Assembly: GCA_905221605.1 (NCBI GenBank)
Contig: CAJNDS010000369.1
Span: forward strand, 906,037-970,036
Length of the DNA: 64,000 nucleotides
Direction: 5' to 3'
Origin: Symbiodinium natans
Lineage: Eukaryota > Sar > Dinophyceae > Suessiales > Symbiodiniaceae
Part shown: positions 21,774-31,523 of the stretch, one piece after another
Layout of the letters: each line of letters begins with the position of its first letter
Position numbering within the stretch: position 1 is the first letter of the stretch
Made by a program: the position numbers and the translations under genes
The notes under the pieces: model-generated
Databases searched by the model: none
What the model was told of the DNA's origin: nothing
Seen by the model: only the letters and a program-made list of their open reading frames with translations

Positions 21774-21860
21774 TCCAAGAAGTTGGCCAAGGAAGACTTC
21801 CAGGCCCTGTCGCTGCTGAAGGAGGACCTCCTGGGACCCTTGAGGGCGCCTCGCCATTAG
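21774..21860 (+). CDS. Pseudouridine synthase last exon
   Basis: After CCCAG it reads SKKLAKEDFQALSLLKEDLL, then GPLRAPRH and TAG at 21858-21860. It resembles the LP.DL...L helix that ends RluA proteins. The start is uncertain by a few bases. Confidence 0.6.
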   Translation, partial: SKKLAKEDFQALSLLKEDLLGPLRAPRH

Positions 21861-22201
21861 GGTCGCAAGCTTGGAATTTTGGATCGGGAAACATGGAAGC
21901 ATATGGGGGCTTACCCGTAAAAAAACCCTCACAAAGAGTAGGAGTATAAGGACCCCAATAGGGTACCACGAGTTTCGGAAACCCCCATATGGCAACCCTA
22001 AACCCCCAAAACGGCGGGAATTTCGGAAAGCCTTTCTCTACACCCTATGGGCCCCCTAACATCACCCTTTGAGGCATCCCTGGACATTAGGTTCCCCTCA
22101 GAATTCCCTGATTGAAAAGCCGTCAGAAAGCTTGAGGCCGGGCTGCGGGCCTCGGGGCTTGATGGTTCTGAGGGTTTAGGGTTTGGGGTCAAGGGTTTCC
22201 C

Positions 22202-22314
22202 TAAGGGTCCATGTACCTCATTATTATATACATGGGCCTTAAAGTATCTCCATGTACCTCCTATGCAGGGACTGTAGGGCCCAGTAATATAATCCTGAGG
22301 TACATGGACCCTTA
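22202..22314. repeat. Foldback element, family A
   Basis: Perfect 19-bp terminal inverted repeat TAAGGGTCCATGTACCTCA. An internal copy of the CCATGTACCTCC arm lies at about 22250. Length 113 bp. Confidence 0.85.
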
Positions 22315-22375
22315 TATGTTTTAGAGACCTGGATGCAAAAGGGTTCAGGGTTTAGGGTTGGGCGTTGAGGCTCAG

Positions 22376-22529
22376 GAAAGGCGCAATCTGCAGCCTCTTT
22401 GTCTGCCTACTATTGGCCGCCCGATTCCCTTCCTGCTATCCAAGGAGTTGAAAGTTTCAGAAGACCAGCTGAAGGAGTTGGAAGACCCGCACTTCTACCA
22501 AAGACGCCGCCGGGACGAAATTGTTGAGG
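22376..22529 (+). CDS. Exon-like block, gene unknown
   Basis: The acceptor CTCAG|G is followed by a long open frame with protein-like composition: ERRNLQPLCLPTIGRPIPFL, then LSKELKVSEDQLKELEDPHF and YQRRRRDEIVE. It ends near GAGG|GCTCAGGG. I do not recognise the family. It may be a further exon of the preceding transcript or the start of the next gene. Confidence 0.5.
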
Positions 22530-22903
22530 GCTCAGGGTTGAAATCGGTGAGGGGAACTTGGGGAAGGGTTGAGGGGTTCAGGGTTCGAGTTTAGGGTTGG
22601 TGCGGGGGGGGCTGGGGGGTTCGATGTTCGGTCTATAGCCCCTGGCAGTGCATTCTGCTTCGCGATGAAGTGCGCGGCATATGGGAGGGACGCGGGGATG
22701 CCCATCTTGCCCTTATTGGTCTTATAAGGCAGCATGTGTTCATTTGTGTGGGTTCTTAAGCAATTTGTAACTAAGAAGACCCAGACATGTCAAACTTCGA
22801 TGACCCTTGCAACCCTAATCAGTGAACCCTATAAACCCTCCCTTAGACCCTTGAACCCTAAAGCTCAACCTTATAAAGCTGGAAAAAGTCGACAAGCCTT
22901 CAG

Positions 22904-22971
22904 AGTCCTGCTCAGGTGGAAACTGCGAGATGGAACCGGACAATGTGGCTGGAGAGGCCTCCGTCACATGA
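22904..22971 (+). CDS. Exon-like block ending in TGA
   Basis: After CTTCAG one frame reads ESCSGGNCEMEPDNVAGEAS, then VT and a stop. Low certainty. Confidence 0.25.
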
Positions 22972-23612
22972 GCAGCTATAGACCACTCTCATGTTCGGGG
23001 CAGGATTTCGGGTTTAGGGTTTAGGATTTAGGGCCTTTTAGGGTTTATGTTTTCGGGTAGGGTTCAGAAGTTCAAGAAAGTAGCAGGGTTTACAGGAAAC
23101 CCTCTTGTTTGCAAGGAAACCGGTTGGGGAAGTTGGGGGGGGGTACGATGAAGATGCACACAGCTCACTCGGAAGTGCTACGCCCCAGTTCTACGGCTCC
23201 CAGGTCAAGGGCCGCCCCTAATTACATCCTCACCGCGCCCCGACACCCTCTCCTTAGCTGTGACTCCCAAACCCGAGAAACTAGTAGTTGTAAGCCGTAA
23301 CCCCGTAAAGAATAGGGTACACCTACAAAATAGTAAGTAAATGGAGCCCCCAGATAAGGCACCAAGCCCAACAAGCCCCGTCCAGGAGCCTGGTACCTCG
23401 GACACCGACTCTGCCACTTGGGATAAATTGATCCCCCAAGAGCTCAGTCCGCACGGGGTGGAGCAGGTCATTCTTATAAGACCATCTGGGATAGTAAGGG
23501 TTAGAGGTTTTGGCTTTAGAGATTTAGGCATTTTGGTCATGAAAACAAATGGGTTCGTAAACCCCTCTATACAACAAACAACAGCTAAGCTGTTCTCTGC
23601 CAGTCTGTGAAA

Positions 23613-23719
23613 GGAAGACACGGACGTGGAGGCATTGCTGGAAAAGGGCAGCACGGCGGCCGCTTGCCAGACCTATCTTCCCTTTGGGCCGCTAGTGTTC
23701 GGGGCTTATACGCCCTTAT
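23613..23719 (+). CDS. Exon-like block
   Basis: It follows GAAAG|G and reads EDTDVEALLEKGSTAAACQT, then YLPFGPLVFGAY. The first part is ankyrin-like, but one unit is not enough to assign a family. Confidence 0.3.
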
Positions 23720-24000
23720 CGGGTTTTGAGGTTGAGGCCTTTATGGACCGAGCTTCGCCTTTTTGCAAAACGAATGCTTCAGATGCATCTTGGACAAAGC
23801 ACAACGGTCCAGCACTTTGGAAAACAAAACGACTTCACATCAGCACAGGTCTCTGCCTTACCGCTTTATCACCCCGAGACTTCTCCAAAAGCCCTCGAAT
23901 CGAGTCCCAAACCCCAAACAACAAATCTTATATAAGCTATATAAGCCAAGGTTCCCCTAAACCCGAACTACCACAAACCCTAGGCCCTTTGGACCCTAAG

Positions 24001-24172
24001 CCCTGAGCCCTAAACCCTAAACCCTAAACCCTAAACCCTAAACCCTAAACCCTAAACCCTAAACCCTAAACCCTAAACCCTAAACCCTAAACCCTAAACC
24101 CTAAACCCTAAACCCTAAACCCTAAACCCTAAACCCTAAACCCTAAACCCTAAACCCTAAACCCTAAACCAA
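24001..24172. repeat. Long CCCTAAA array
   Basis: About 23 nearly perfect CCCTAAA units directly upstream of the proline-rich exon block at 24192. Confidence 0.97.
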
Positions 24173-24191
24173 ACCCAAAGCCCTGCACAAG

Positions 24192-24307
24192 TGCCTCAGG
24201 ATTGGGACCCTGCCGCCGCCACGCCGGTCCTGGCGCCACCACCCCGGTGTCCACAGCCGGAGACGCCACAAGAGGCCGTAGAGGAGATGATACCAATGAA
24301 CTTGTAA
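24192..24307 (+). CDS. Proline-rich exon-like block
   Basis: After CACAAG it reads PQDWDPAAATPVLAPPPRCP, then QPETPQEAVEEMIPMNL and TAA. It lies after a long CCCTAAA array, as do other exons. It may be an N-terminal exon of the first PX gene, which shares proline-rich composition with its paralogues. Confidence 0.33.
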
Positions 24308-24649
24308 ACCCTACATCTAGGCTGGCTCTTGGTGTATATATCATATTGTCCCTTATTGGGTTTAAGAGGATGATACTTGGGAGTGTTTTTAAGAGAGGTT
24401 GAAGGGCCATCCTAGACAACCCTATGTGTTGTGGGACTGTTTTGTTTTGGGTTTGGGTTTGGGGGGGGGGGGAGGGGGAGGCTCTGAGGTTTAGAGAGTG
24501 GTGAGGCATAGTGATCGTCAGAGGTCAGACGGCTTCGGGTTTATCTAGCTTTGAGCCCCTAGGGGCTCTTTAGCAAGAGCTTGGGCTAATGGTGCAGGAA
24601 GTCGAGGTTGAGCGGACATCTGCGCTGACTACATCCTAAGGCCCTTCCC

Positions 24650-24772
24650 CTAAACCCTAAACCCTAAACCCTAGACCCTAGACCCTAAACCCTAAACCCT
24701 AAACCCTGAACCCTAAACCCTAAACCCTATAAACCCTAGACCCTAAACCCTAAACCCTAGACCCTAAACCCA
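24650..24772. repeat. CCCTAAA/CCCTAGA array
   Basis: About 17 units with several CCCTAGA variants. Confidence 0.95.
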
Positions 24773-24966
24773 ATTTAGGGAACCTCCGTCCCTGAAGAGG
24801 AGGCCGCACCTTCAGAAGCAGATGGCGGGGGAGGCAGCGTGGGTGCTCTTTTTGTGGGGGTCGGGAGAGGGTTGGCATGGGGGAGAAAAGGGCCCTTAAC
24901 CGATCGTTAGAACGGGGTCATTGTAGTATAATTACAAAGGGGCTATAGGGGAGTACTATTAGTTTC

Positions 24967-25041
24967 CCTAACCCTAAACCCTAAACCCTAAACCCTATAC
25001 CCTATACCCTAAACCCTAAACCCTAAACCCTAAACCCCTAT
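24967..25041. repeat. CCCTAAA array
   Basis: About ten units including two CCCTATA variants. Confidence 0.92.
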
Positions 25042-25385
25042 GTTGTTTGGGAAAGGCTTACGGGATCCTATATGGCTTCGTGAGGAACGCTCGATAGGGA
25101 AGCGGCTGCCTGCAAGGGCCACTGCAATAATGGGGTGTTTGTGAGCAGTTACCATGCATCTATCGCCCAGCTACTGCAGGGTTTCAAAAAACCCTATCTT
25201 CGTAAACCCTGAACCCTGATGTTCTTGACTTCGAAATTTCTTGGATGGAAAAAGGGGCTGGTGAGTTGAATTCAGGCGTCTTCCCCTGACAAGGGTTATT
25301 GCCAGGTTTAGGATTTTGAGCAGGTTTTAGACCCTCTCAAACTCGAAAGAGCTTCCTTTGTATACGTGGAGTGCTATACAGAATA

Positions 25386-25610
25386 CCTTGGGGACGAAAT
25401 GAGCCCTAATTGGGGCCATATACCCTATTTACCATAACCCCAATTAAAGCAAACCCCACAAAGTTGGAACATGGTTTAAGGATGATTAGAGCTGGGATTC
25501 CCTTTAGCAACCCTTTTGGGGTATGGGGATATGGATGTTCCAACTTTTTGGAGATTACTGTAAGGCAACATGCACCCTAAACCCTTTTAGGGCTCATTTC
25601 GTCCCCAAGG
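25386..25610. repeat. Foldback element, family C, perfect arms
   Basis: A perfect 24-bp terminal inverted repeat (25386-25409 and 25587-25610) beginning CCTTGGGGACGAAATGAG. Total length 225 bp. The interior has GGCCATATACCCTATT as in other copies. The last bases CCAAG|G serve as the acceptor for the exon-like block that follows. Confidence 0.88.
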
Positions 25611-25710
25611 TAGGGGGGCGGACCGAAGGATACCTGCCCGCGCCGAAACTCCCGCCGATGAAGCCGCCGCCGCAGACTCCAGATGTGACGCGAAGCCAGA
25701 GGGCGTCACA
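25610..25710 (+). CDS. Proline-rich exon-like block
   Basis: It starts at the right end of the foldback element (AAG|G) and reads VGGRTEGYLPAPKLPPMKPP, then PQTPDVTRSQRASQKMQ. It is followed by a CCCTAAA array rather than TTTAGGG. Confidence 0.35.
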
Positions 25711-25721
25711 AAAAATGCAAA

Positions 25722-25821
25722 TCCTAAACCCTAAACCCTAAACCCTAAACCCTAAACCCTGAACCCTGAACCCTGAACCCTGAACCCTGAACCCTGAACC
25801 CTAAACCCTAAACCCTAAACC
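25722..25821. repeat. CCCTAAA array with CCCTGAA block
   Basis: CCCTAAA units flank a homogeneous run of six or seven CCCTGAA units. Confidence 0.95.
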
Positions 25822-27752
25822 AGACGTTGGGGTTCAGGGTTCCCTTCTCCCTGTCTGGCATGAGGCTGGGGAGGAAGCTGGGAATTTGGGGTGGTTTGGG
25901 GTTCCACATGTCGTCCTCCAGCCTCACTGTGGCCTCAATTGATTACTAACAACACCGAAGTAGCCCTGAAACAGCTCCCTGGATTAAATATGAGCCCTAA
26001 ATTCACAAAGTTCCCTGGACTAAGTACTACTAATCTTTGACCCCTAAATCACCACCATGTTATTGATTTCATCCCCAAGGCTCGCTCGGCTTGCTCATTG
26101 CCACAGCTCTTATCGTCCCAATAAGAGAACTAAATTATACTGGGTTTTTTGGTTATTGTTCTTCTCTTCACCTGTATCAGTAGGAAAGTGCCTGTGGTCA
26201 TGGATTTTGGGAGTGTAGGGTGGCCTTTGCATCCCCCACCACCTCTGCCCACGCTCCCCCTCCCATGCCCTTCTCGCTCTGAACCCTCTAAGTGTCCAAC
26301 AGACATGGGGTTTGGCTTCTGTTTCTTCGAGGCGGGGGACCATTTGGGAACGCAACGGAACTTGATAATCTTTGTTGAGTTACACAGCTTAATCCTTTAC
26401 TTCGCCCCAAGAAGCAGCAAAGAAGCGCCTCAACGACTCCTGGACCCTAAACCCTAAGCCCAAAACCCTAAAACCTAACCCCTAAACCCTAAACCCTAAA
26501 CCCGGCAATGAATCCCCAGGGTCAAAGCACATGGGCCTGCGATGCTCTTTCTTTTGTCCGGCTCGGGGCGGCGGGAAACTAGCTGGGCACAACGCTTGCC
26601 CGTACATCAGTGGCTCAGGACCGGCTTTGCCCAATGCTTTGTGGACTTTTGTTGAGCTTTAAAGGGCTTCGAAGACCAGTTGAGTTTAGGCTGAGGGTTG
26701 GAAGAAACACCCGGTTTCACTGCATTGTGTTAGAACCTGTTTCAAAGTCTTCAATGTTCCCGAGTCTCTAGGACGACAGCACTGCTGACCACACATTTCA
26801 TCCTGCTAAACTCCTCACCCAGAGCCGATCCGCCCAACACCCAAGTAAAAATACACCCCTGAGCACAGACCCACGGCTTCATCGGGCCTATAGACTCTGA
26901 GGGCTTTCATGGGTTGCAGGGTTTCAAGGTTCCAGGGGTTAAGTCATACATAGGTGGTTTATCAGACTTCGTACAGCGTTGAGCACACCCGCCCGATGGC
27001 TGGTGGGGGCCTATGTCCCTTAGCTCTGAAGCCTCAGCACTTTGAAGTCTAAAATTCTCTTGCCGAACCAGGGGGCCCCAATTTTTCGTGTGTGTGCCCC
27101 GGAGCACTCAACGCAATGTGCAGCAAGGAGGACGCTGGGCGAAAGGCAGGGCGATCCTGTCGGGCGCCCGGCCGATGCATTTGAAAACCAGGTGAAGTAC
27201 TTTCAAAATCCCTTCCGTCACAATCATAAGTTCATAAGGGTTCCACAAAAGGCAGCTGAGTAGGTAACCTTCTTTTTTTGGGGGGTAATTATATGCAGTC
27301 CTACCATGGTTGAGAAGTTAACCATTCTCGCCCAGGGTACTCAGCAACTAGGAAGGGCTCTTGGCCCCGTGATTCAAGTCCAGCATAAGGGGAGGGGGCT
27401 TTGGATGCCTCTACAAGCGGCATCTTGCAAAAAGTTCTTCTCCCGCTGTCAACTTGTTAGCCCGACGCTCCCAAGTCTTGAGCTGTCCTAGGCAGCCCTA
27501 CATGCCTGATGCCTCGTCAACACTTCCCAAGACCTGTCTTCTTGCTTATCCTCCCTTAGCCCAAGCAAAAAAGTCAGAAGCTTCCTACACCCTACCTTAA
27601 GAAAACTCCCAAGCCTTGTTCAGGGTAAGTCAGAATTTTCATCAAAGGTTTAATTGCAGCCTGCAAAGCAAGAACGGGGTTCTTATAAGCCTCCCAGAAG
27701 CCACGTGATCATCCTGCTTTGACATCCCCTGCCGCCACCGCCGCCTTTGCAG

Positions 27753-27832
27753 ACAAAACCCGGCTCAGACCTCTTTCCTTCCCGAGCGCGTGCAACGCCT
27801 GGGCGCCACCATGACGTCGCAGGCCAACCGTA
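27753..27832 (+). CDS. Exon-like block
   Basis: The polypyrimidine stretch and TTTGCAG acceptor are followed by QNPAQTSFLPERVQRLGATM, then TSQANRS. It ends at GCGG|GTTTAGGG-like DNA. Family unknown. Confidence 0.3.
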
Positions 27833-28339
27833 GCGGTTTAGGGTTTGGTGTTTGGGGTTTAGGGTTTAGGGCTGATAAGGCCAATGGGAGAAACCTACAG
27901 TGTATTGAACAATCATCGAGCCTGAACTGTTTTTGTTGCTGAGGGTGAATTAATGGCTCTGCAGTTGGAAGACGGCTACCGACCCCCGAGGCATCATGAA
28001 AGCCCTCGTCTCCAGAAAGAGAAGCGTAAGGCAAGATGGGAGATACCTCTCCTGAACTAGACCAAACTATCCGTTAAGCTCTCAGCAGAAGCTGCGAAGC
28101 AGAAGCTGCGAGGCAGCGTTTAGGACTTAGCGGGGAGGGCTGACAGGACCAAAGCCCAATTCCCTGAAAATCCCTTGCTGAAGCTATGAGCCTCAAACCC
28201 TTGCAAAGCACCATTGGGCCGAACTTGCACCCTTCTGGGTATACTTAGGGTACTTACCTGTAGTATCACAGGCATACCAAGAATGGAAGCTTCTAGTTTT
28301 GGGGAGCCCTACAAAAACCCTAAACCCTCCGGACCCCTA

Positions 28340-28440
28340 AGCCCTCACCCTGAGAACCCAACACCTACCTTTTTGTAGGTTCTTATTATAGCACGCCTTA
28401 CAGGGTTCTTGGGTAACAGGCTACAAGAAAGTAGGTTGGG
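28340..28440. repeat. Degenerate family B foldback
   Basis: Contains GAGAACCCAACACCTACCTT and the mirrored ACAAGAAAGTAGGTTGGGG, with the family B core GGGTTCTTGGGTAACAGG. Confidence 0.5.
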
Positions 28441-28469
28441 GCAAACCCTAAACCCTAAACCCTAAACAG

Positions 28470-28529
28470 GCCGTCGTGGCCACCCCATCTCAGCAGCCCA
28501 ACAGTACAGCGGGCACTGTGGTGGCCACG
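28470..28529 (+). CDS. Gene 1 exon, Ser/Ala/Thr-rich
   Basis: The CCCTAAA array and AACAG|G acceptor are followed by AVVATPSQQPNSTAGTVVAT and a GT donor. It resembles the gene 2 block at 45466 (NVVVAQPAATSNSGSSVAEW). Confidence 0.42.
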
Positions 28530-28594
28530 GTGTCTTGGTCATGAGACAGTCTTAGGATTCAGGTCAGGTTGGAGGGTAGTCTCAAGGGCTTGTT

Positions 28595-28700
28595 TGGGGT
28601 TTGGGGTTTAGGGTTTAGGGTTTAGGGTTTAGGGTTTAGGGTTTAGGGTTTAGGGTTTAGGTTTAGGGTTTAGGGTTTAGGGTTTAGGGTTTAGGGTTCG
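28595..28700. repeat. Long TTTAGGG array
   Basis: About 14 units with one hexamer (GGTTTAGG) slip. Confidence 0.97.
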
Positions 28701-28774
28701 GCTGGTGGCGCCACAAGGACATCTGGCCCCAGGTTGGGACCCTGAGCCGATGAACATGCCAAACCGTGTTTGCA

Positions 28775-28895
28775 TTTATACATGTATACATCTGTACATA
28801 CATACAGACATACATACATACACACGCACATGTATACATGTATGTATGTATATACATATATATCTATCTACATGTGTATTTGATATTTGCCTTTG
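28775..28895. repeat. Degenerate ACAT/TATA microsatellite
   Basis: (ACAT)n, (GTAT)n and (ATAT)n runs; non-coding. Confidence 0.8.
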
Positions 28896-29059
28896 TAGTG
28901 TGTCTATTTCTTTATTTGTAGATTTGTTTATGCATAGGTTCGAAATAGGACATCATTGTACCCTACCCGCACAGAACACCTGAAGCGGCAAGCACTGCAC
29001 ACAAAACCCTAAACCCTAAACCCTAAGCCCTAAACCCTAGCCCTAAACCCTAAACCCAG

Positions 29060-29150
29060 GTGGGCTGCGCTGCCCTGGGCCTGGCTGTGGCCGGCCCCGT
29101 GGGGGCCGTGATCGGCGGCTCAGTCGGCGCCCTGCTCTCATCTTCCAGGC
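29060..29150 (+). CDS. Gene 1 exon: glycine-zipper segment
   Basis: The acceptor ACCCAG|G is followed by VGCAALGLAVAGPVGAVIGG, then SVGALLSSS. GxxxG-type hydrophobic sequences of this sort insert into or pack on membranes. The gene 2 exon at 46659 shares GPVGAVIGG(T/S). CCCTAAA DNA lies on both sides. Confidence 0.55.
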
Positions 29151-29403
29151 CACTTCCCCGCAAGAGACCCTAAACCCTAGCCCTAAACCCGAAACCCTAA
29201 ACCCTAAGCCCTGTGCGGGTGGCAAAAAAAACCCTCAACCCTAACCCCCACGCTATACCATTGCCCACTGCGATGTAAGACTCCGATTTGGGGATTCCGA
29301 GCTATTTGGGTTCCCCAAGCTCCCCTCCTGACAAAGATTCAAGACTCACCTTCGATGTCTTGGGTCTTGGCCTCCAGAGATGCTGTTGTAAACTGCAAGC
29401 CTC

Positions 29404-29517
29404 AAGGTCCATGTACCTAAATAGGGAGCACTTTGGGCCTTACAAAGTTCCCTCCTATATAAGGACCCTGGAGCCCAAGTTGTAGAACAAGGAGGTACAT
29501 GGATCATGGACCCTTAG
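29404..29517. repeat. Foldback element, family A
   Basis: Left AAGGTCCATGTACCT, right AGGTACATGGATCATGGACC: a family A copy whose right arm is partly duplicated (two ATGGA units). Confidence 0.7.
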
Positions 29518-29734
29518 GACAAGGGGATGCGGGTGAAAAAAGAGCCGCTCCGAAAGGGCCCAAGTGAATCGTTGTTTCAGGTCTTCCTCCTCCCGTCGCA
29601 GGACCGCCGCGCTCGGCGCCCCTTGGACCTGCTTGGACCTCCCTCGTTCGTTTTACAAATCAGCGTTGAGGGTTTTGTGCTTGCAGGCTTTTTTGGGGGG
29701 GGTTTAGGCTTTACAAAGGCAGGGCATTATATGT

Positions 29735-29787
29735 ATATACACAAAATACATATACATATACATATGTTACACATACATATAGTATAC

Positions 29788-29830
<43 letters not shown>

Positions 29831-29866
29831 ATACATATACACATACATATACACATACATATGTCT
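29735..29866. repeat. ACATAT/ACACAT microsatellite
   Basis: About 130 bp of (ACATAC)n and (ATACAC)n. Confidence 0.95.
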
Positions 29867-29979
29867 AGGAAGGGTTGGTGTTAGCAGCAGGTCTCCAACA
29901 TCCGAGTGCCTCGGGATGGCATGTGCGAGCATCAGGGAGCCGGGAGCTGAGGGGCCTGGAGTCCAAAGTTCGACCCTAG

Positions 29980-30020
29980 GGTTTAGGGTTTAGGGTTTAG
30001 GGTTTAGGGTTTAGGGTCCG
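29980..30020. repeat. TTTAGGG array
   Basis: About five units followed by a partial family D element (ATGTTCCCCTTACACTAGC). Confidence 0.85.
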
Positions 30021-30329
30021 GGTTTGAGGGTTGGGATGTTCCCCTTACACTAGCAGTCAGTATAGTACCCCCGATTATAATCCCTATTAAGGACGGTTGG
30101 TATCAACCTATGCTTTATGATTGTGGTCAACACGCAATACCTACTCTTCGGCAGCGATGTAAGTGTGTAAGATATCCAGAATTTGCTTCGGGGCGTAGAC
30201 TCAGAAACCCTGCCCCTTTTGTTGGAGCCCTTGGGTTCAGAGACGGACCCGGAGGCTTTGACAGCCTGCTCGGCCCAAAGGCCAAATCGTGCATGAGGGC
30301 TGACTGCACAAGCCTCTGCAGTTCCTGAG

Positions 30330-30377
30330 TTCAATACGAGGTCACCTACTTCGCCGTGGAGGTGGTGCATGACACGG
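30330..30377 (+). CDS. Gene 1 exon: PX domain strands 1-2
   Basis: It reads QYEVTYFAVEVVHDTG and ends at ACGG|GC. Joined to the exon at 30804 it gives HDTGTWRVMRRYSDF in frame, collinear with gene 2 (HMTRGSWRVLRRYREF). A second GC-AG intron supported by frame and paralogy. Confidence 0.75.
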
Positions 30378-30803
30378 GCAGTGCCACGGTCAAAGGGATT
30401 GCGAGTCCTTGGAGTCAGAGATACGGAGTTTAAACAATTCGAAGTTCAGGCTTCCCAAGAACAATCCCCAGCATGATGTAGGTAGCTGCCAGGTAGCTAT
30501 GCAAAGTCTGGGAGGAATTGCCGCTTTCAGGGCATGGACAGTTCTTGCAGCTGGGGATGCCAACGTGACACAACAAAGATCCCTTTCCCTCCCTGGCGTC
30601 GCGAAGCGCAATTCCGCGAGCACTATATGCCGCGGAATCACCGCCAAGGACCTGACATAACTATGCTCCTAGTATAAAGATGCCTTTGACTTTGTCCGGA
30701 TTGTTCCAAGAACCTCTGAGATAGCGAGTTGATCCCGAAGTTTCAACAGCCCCATCCGACGCTTTGAGCTGTGACGCAGCACACGCTTGACTTTCCCGAG
30801 CCC

Positions 30804-30893
30804 AGGCACGTGGCGAGTCATGCGCCGCTACAGCGACTTTTACAAGCTTCGGAAGACCTTGCGAGTGCGCTACCCTTTCCCCAGGAAGCATCT
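30804..30893 (+). CDS. Gene 1 exon: PX domain core
   Basis: The acceptor CCCAG|G is followed by TWRVMRRYSDFYKLRKTLRV, then RYPFPRKHL. It contains the PX signature RRYSDF..L and the FP.K lipid-site loop. A TGA occurs at 30898-30900, so either the exon is spliced just before it or this copy is truncated. Confidence 0.78.
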
Positions 30894-31056
30894 AAGCTGA
30901 ATGTGTCACTTGTCCATATGACACATACGGGGCTTTCGAAGGGTCTAGCGCAGTTTGAGGTGTTTACATACAGATTTATTCAAAATGTGCCCATAGTATC
31001 TCTTTTTGTGCTCATGGAAGATGAACATAGGCGCCAGAGATTGTGATATGTGTTGA

Positions 31057-31281
31057 GTGAAGCTAGCCCCGAGACGGTCACTACCACGGAATGGTGGAAG
31101 GGCTGCTGCCTTGCTTGATGCCCAGCGTCCTCTCTATGCCCCAAGCCTGACAAAAGAGGATGCATATGGAGACCTTGCAGCCCTCACGATGGCAATGCAC
31201 TCAGAGATATACCAGATTATTGAGGGACGCTATGTTGGCAAGAAACCGGAAAACCCCAGTGCCACATCCCGAAAGATCTAG
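31057..31281 (+). other. Open frame of unknown status
   Basis: A 74-codon frame reads LDAQRPLYAPSLTKEDAYGD, then LAALTMAMHSEIYQIIEGRY. The composition is protein-like, but no family, paralogue in gene 2 or clear borders are seen. It lies between the PX core exon and the nuclease gene, so it may be a gene 1 exon, an upstream part of the nuclease insertion, or chance. Confidence 0.22.
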
Positions 31282-31523
31282 GTTCTCTCATTTTGCTTTG
31301 CTTGGCTGGCCGATCTCAAGTAGATAAGTCTTAAATGCTATATATAGTGGCCATTGTGTTATATATAGGGGCCATTGTGTGCTGGAACATCCACCAGTGT
31401 GGCCATCGGCACTTTCAAGATGCATTCTCTAAAACGATGAGACCATACTCTAATCCTTGTGTAATTTTATATACGAACCGAAACAAGCAGACATCAGTGC
31501 CCTCTTTGGCCACGCAACCGGTG

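Larger units (their letters stand above)
16291..21860 (+). other. Multi-exon gene: RluA-type pseudouridine synthase
   Basis: At least eight short exons encode, in order, the hallmark segments of the RluA family: LDKPAG; RLDLPTSG with the catalytic aspartate (codon 17223-17225); KAYLAL; LTGRMHQIRAHF; GFPLAGDVRY; and RRLFLHA. Enzymes of this family turn uridine into pseudouridine in rRNA or tRNA; which RNA is used here, and in which compartment, cannot be told. Introns are 0.3-1.7 kb and mostly contain telomere-like repeats. The exons at 20311 and 21059 join in frame across a GC-AG intron to give HRGFPLAGD, as the family requires. The 5' end is unknown; exon-like blocks upstream may belong to it. 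The TAG at 21858-21860 is the likely stop. Confidence 0.88.
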
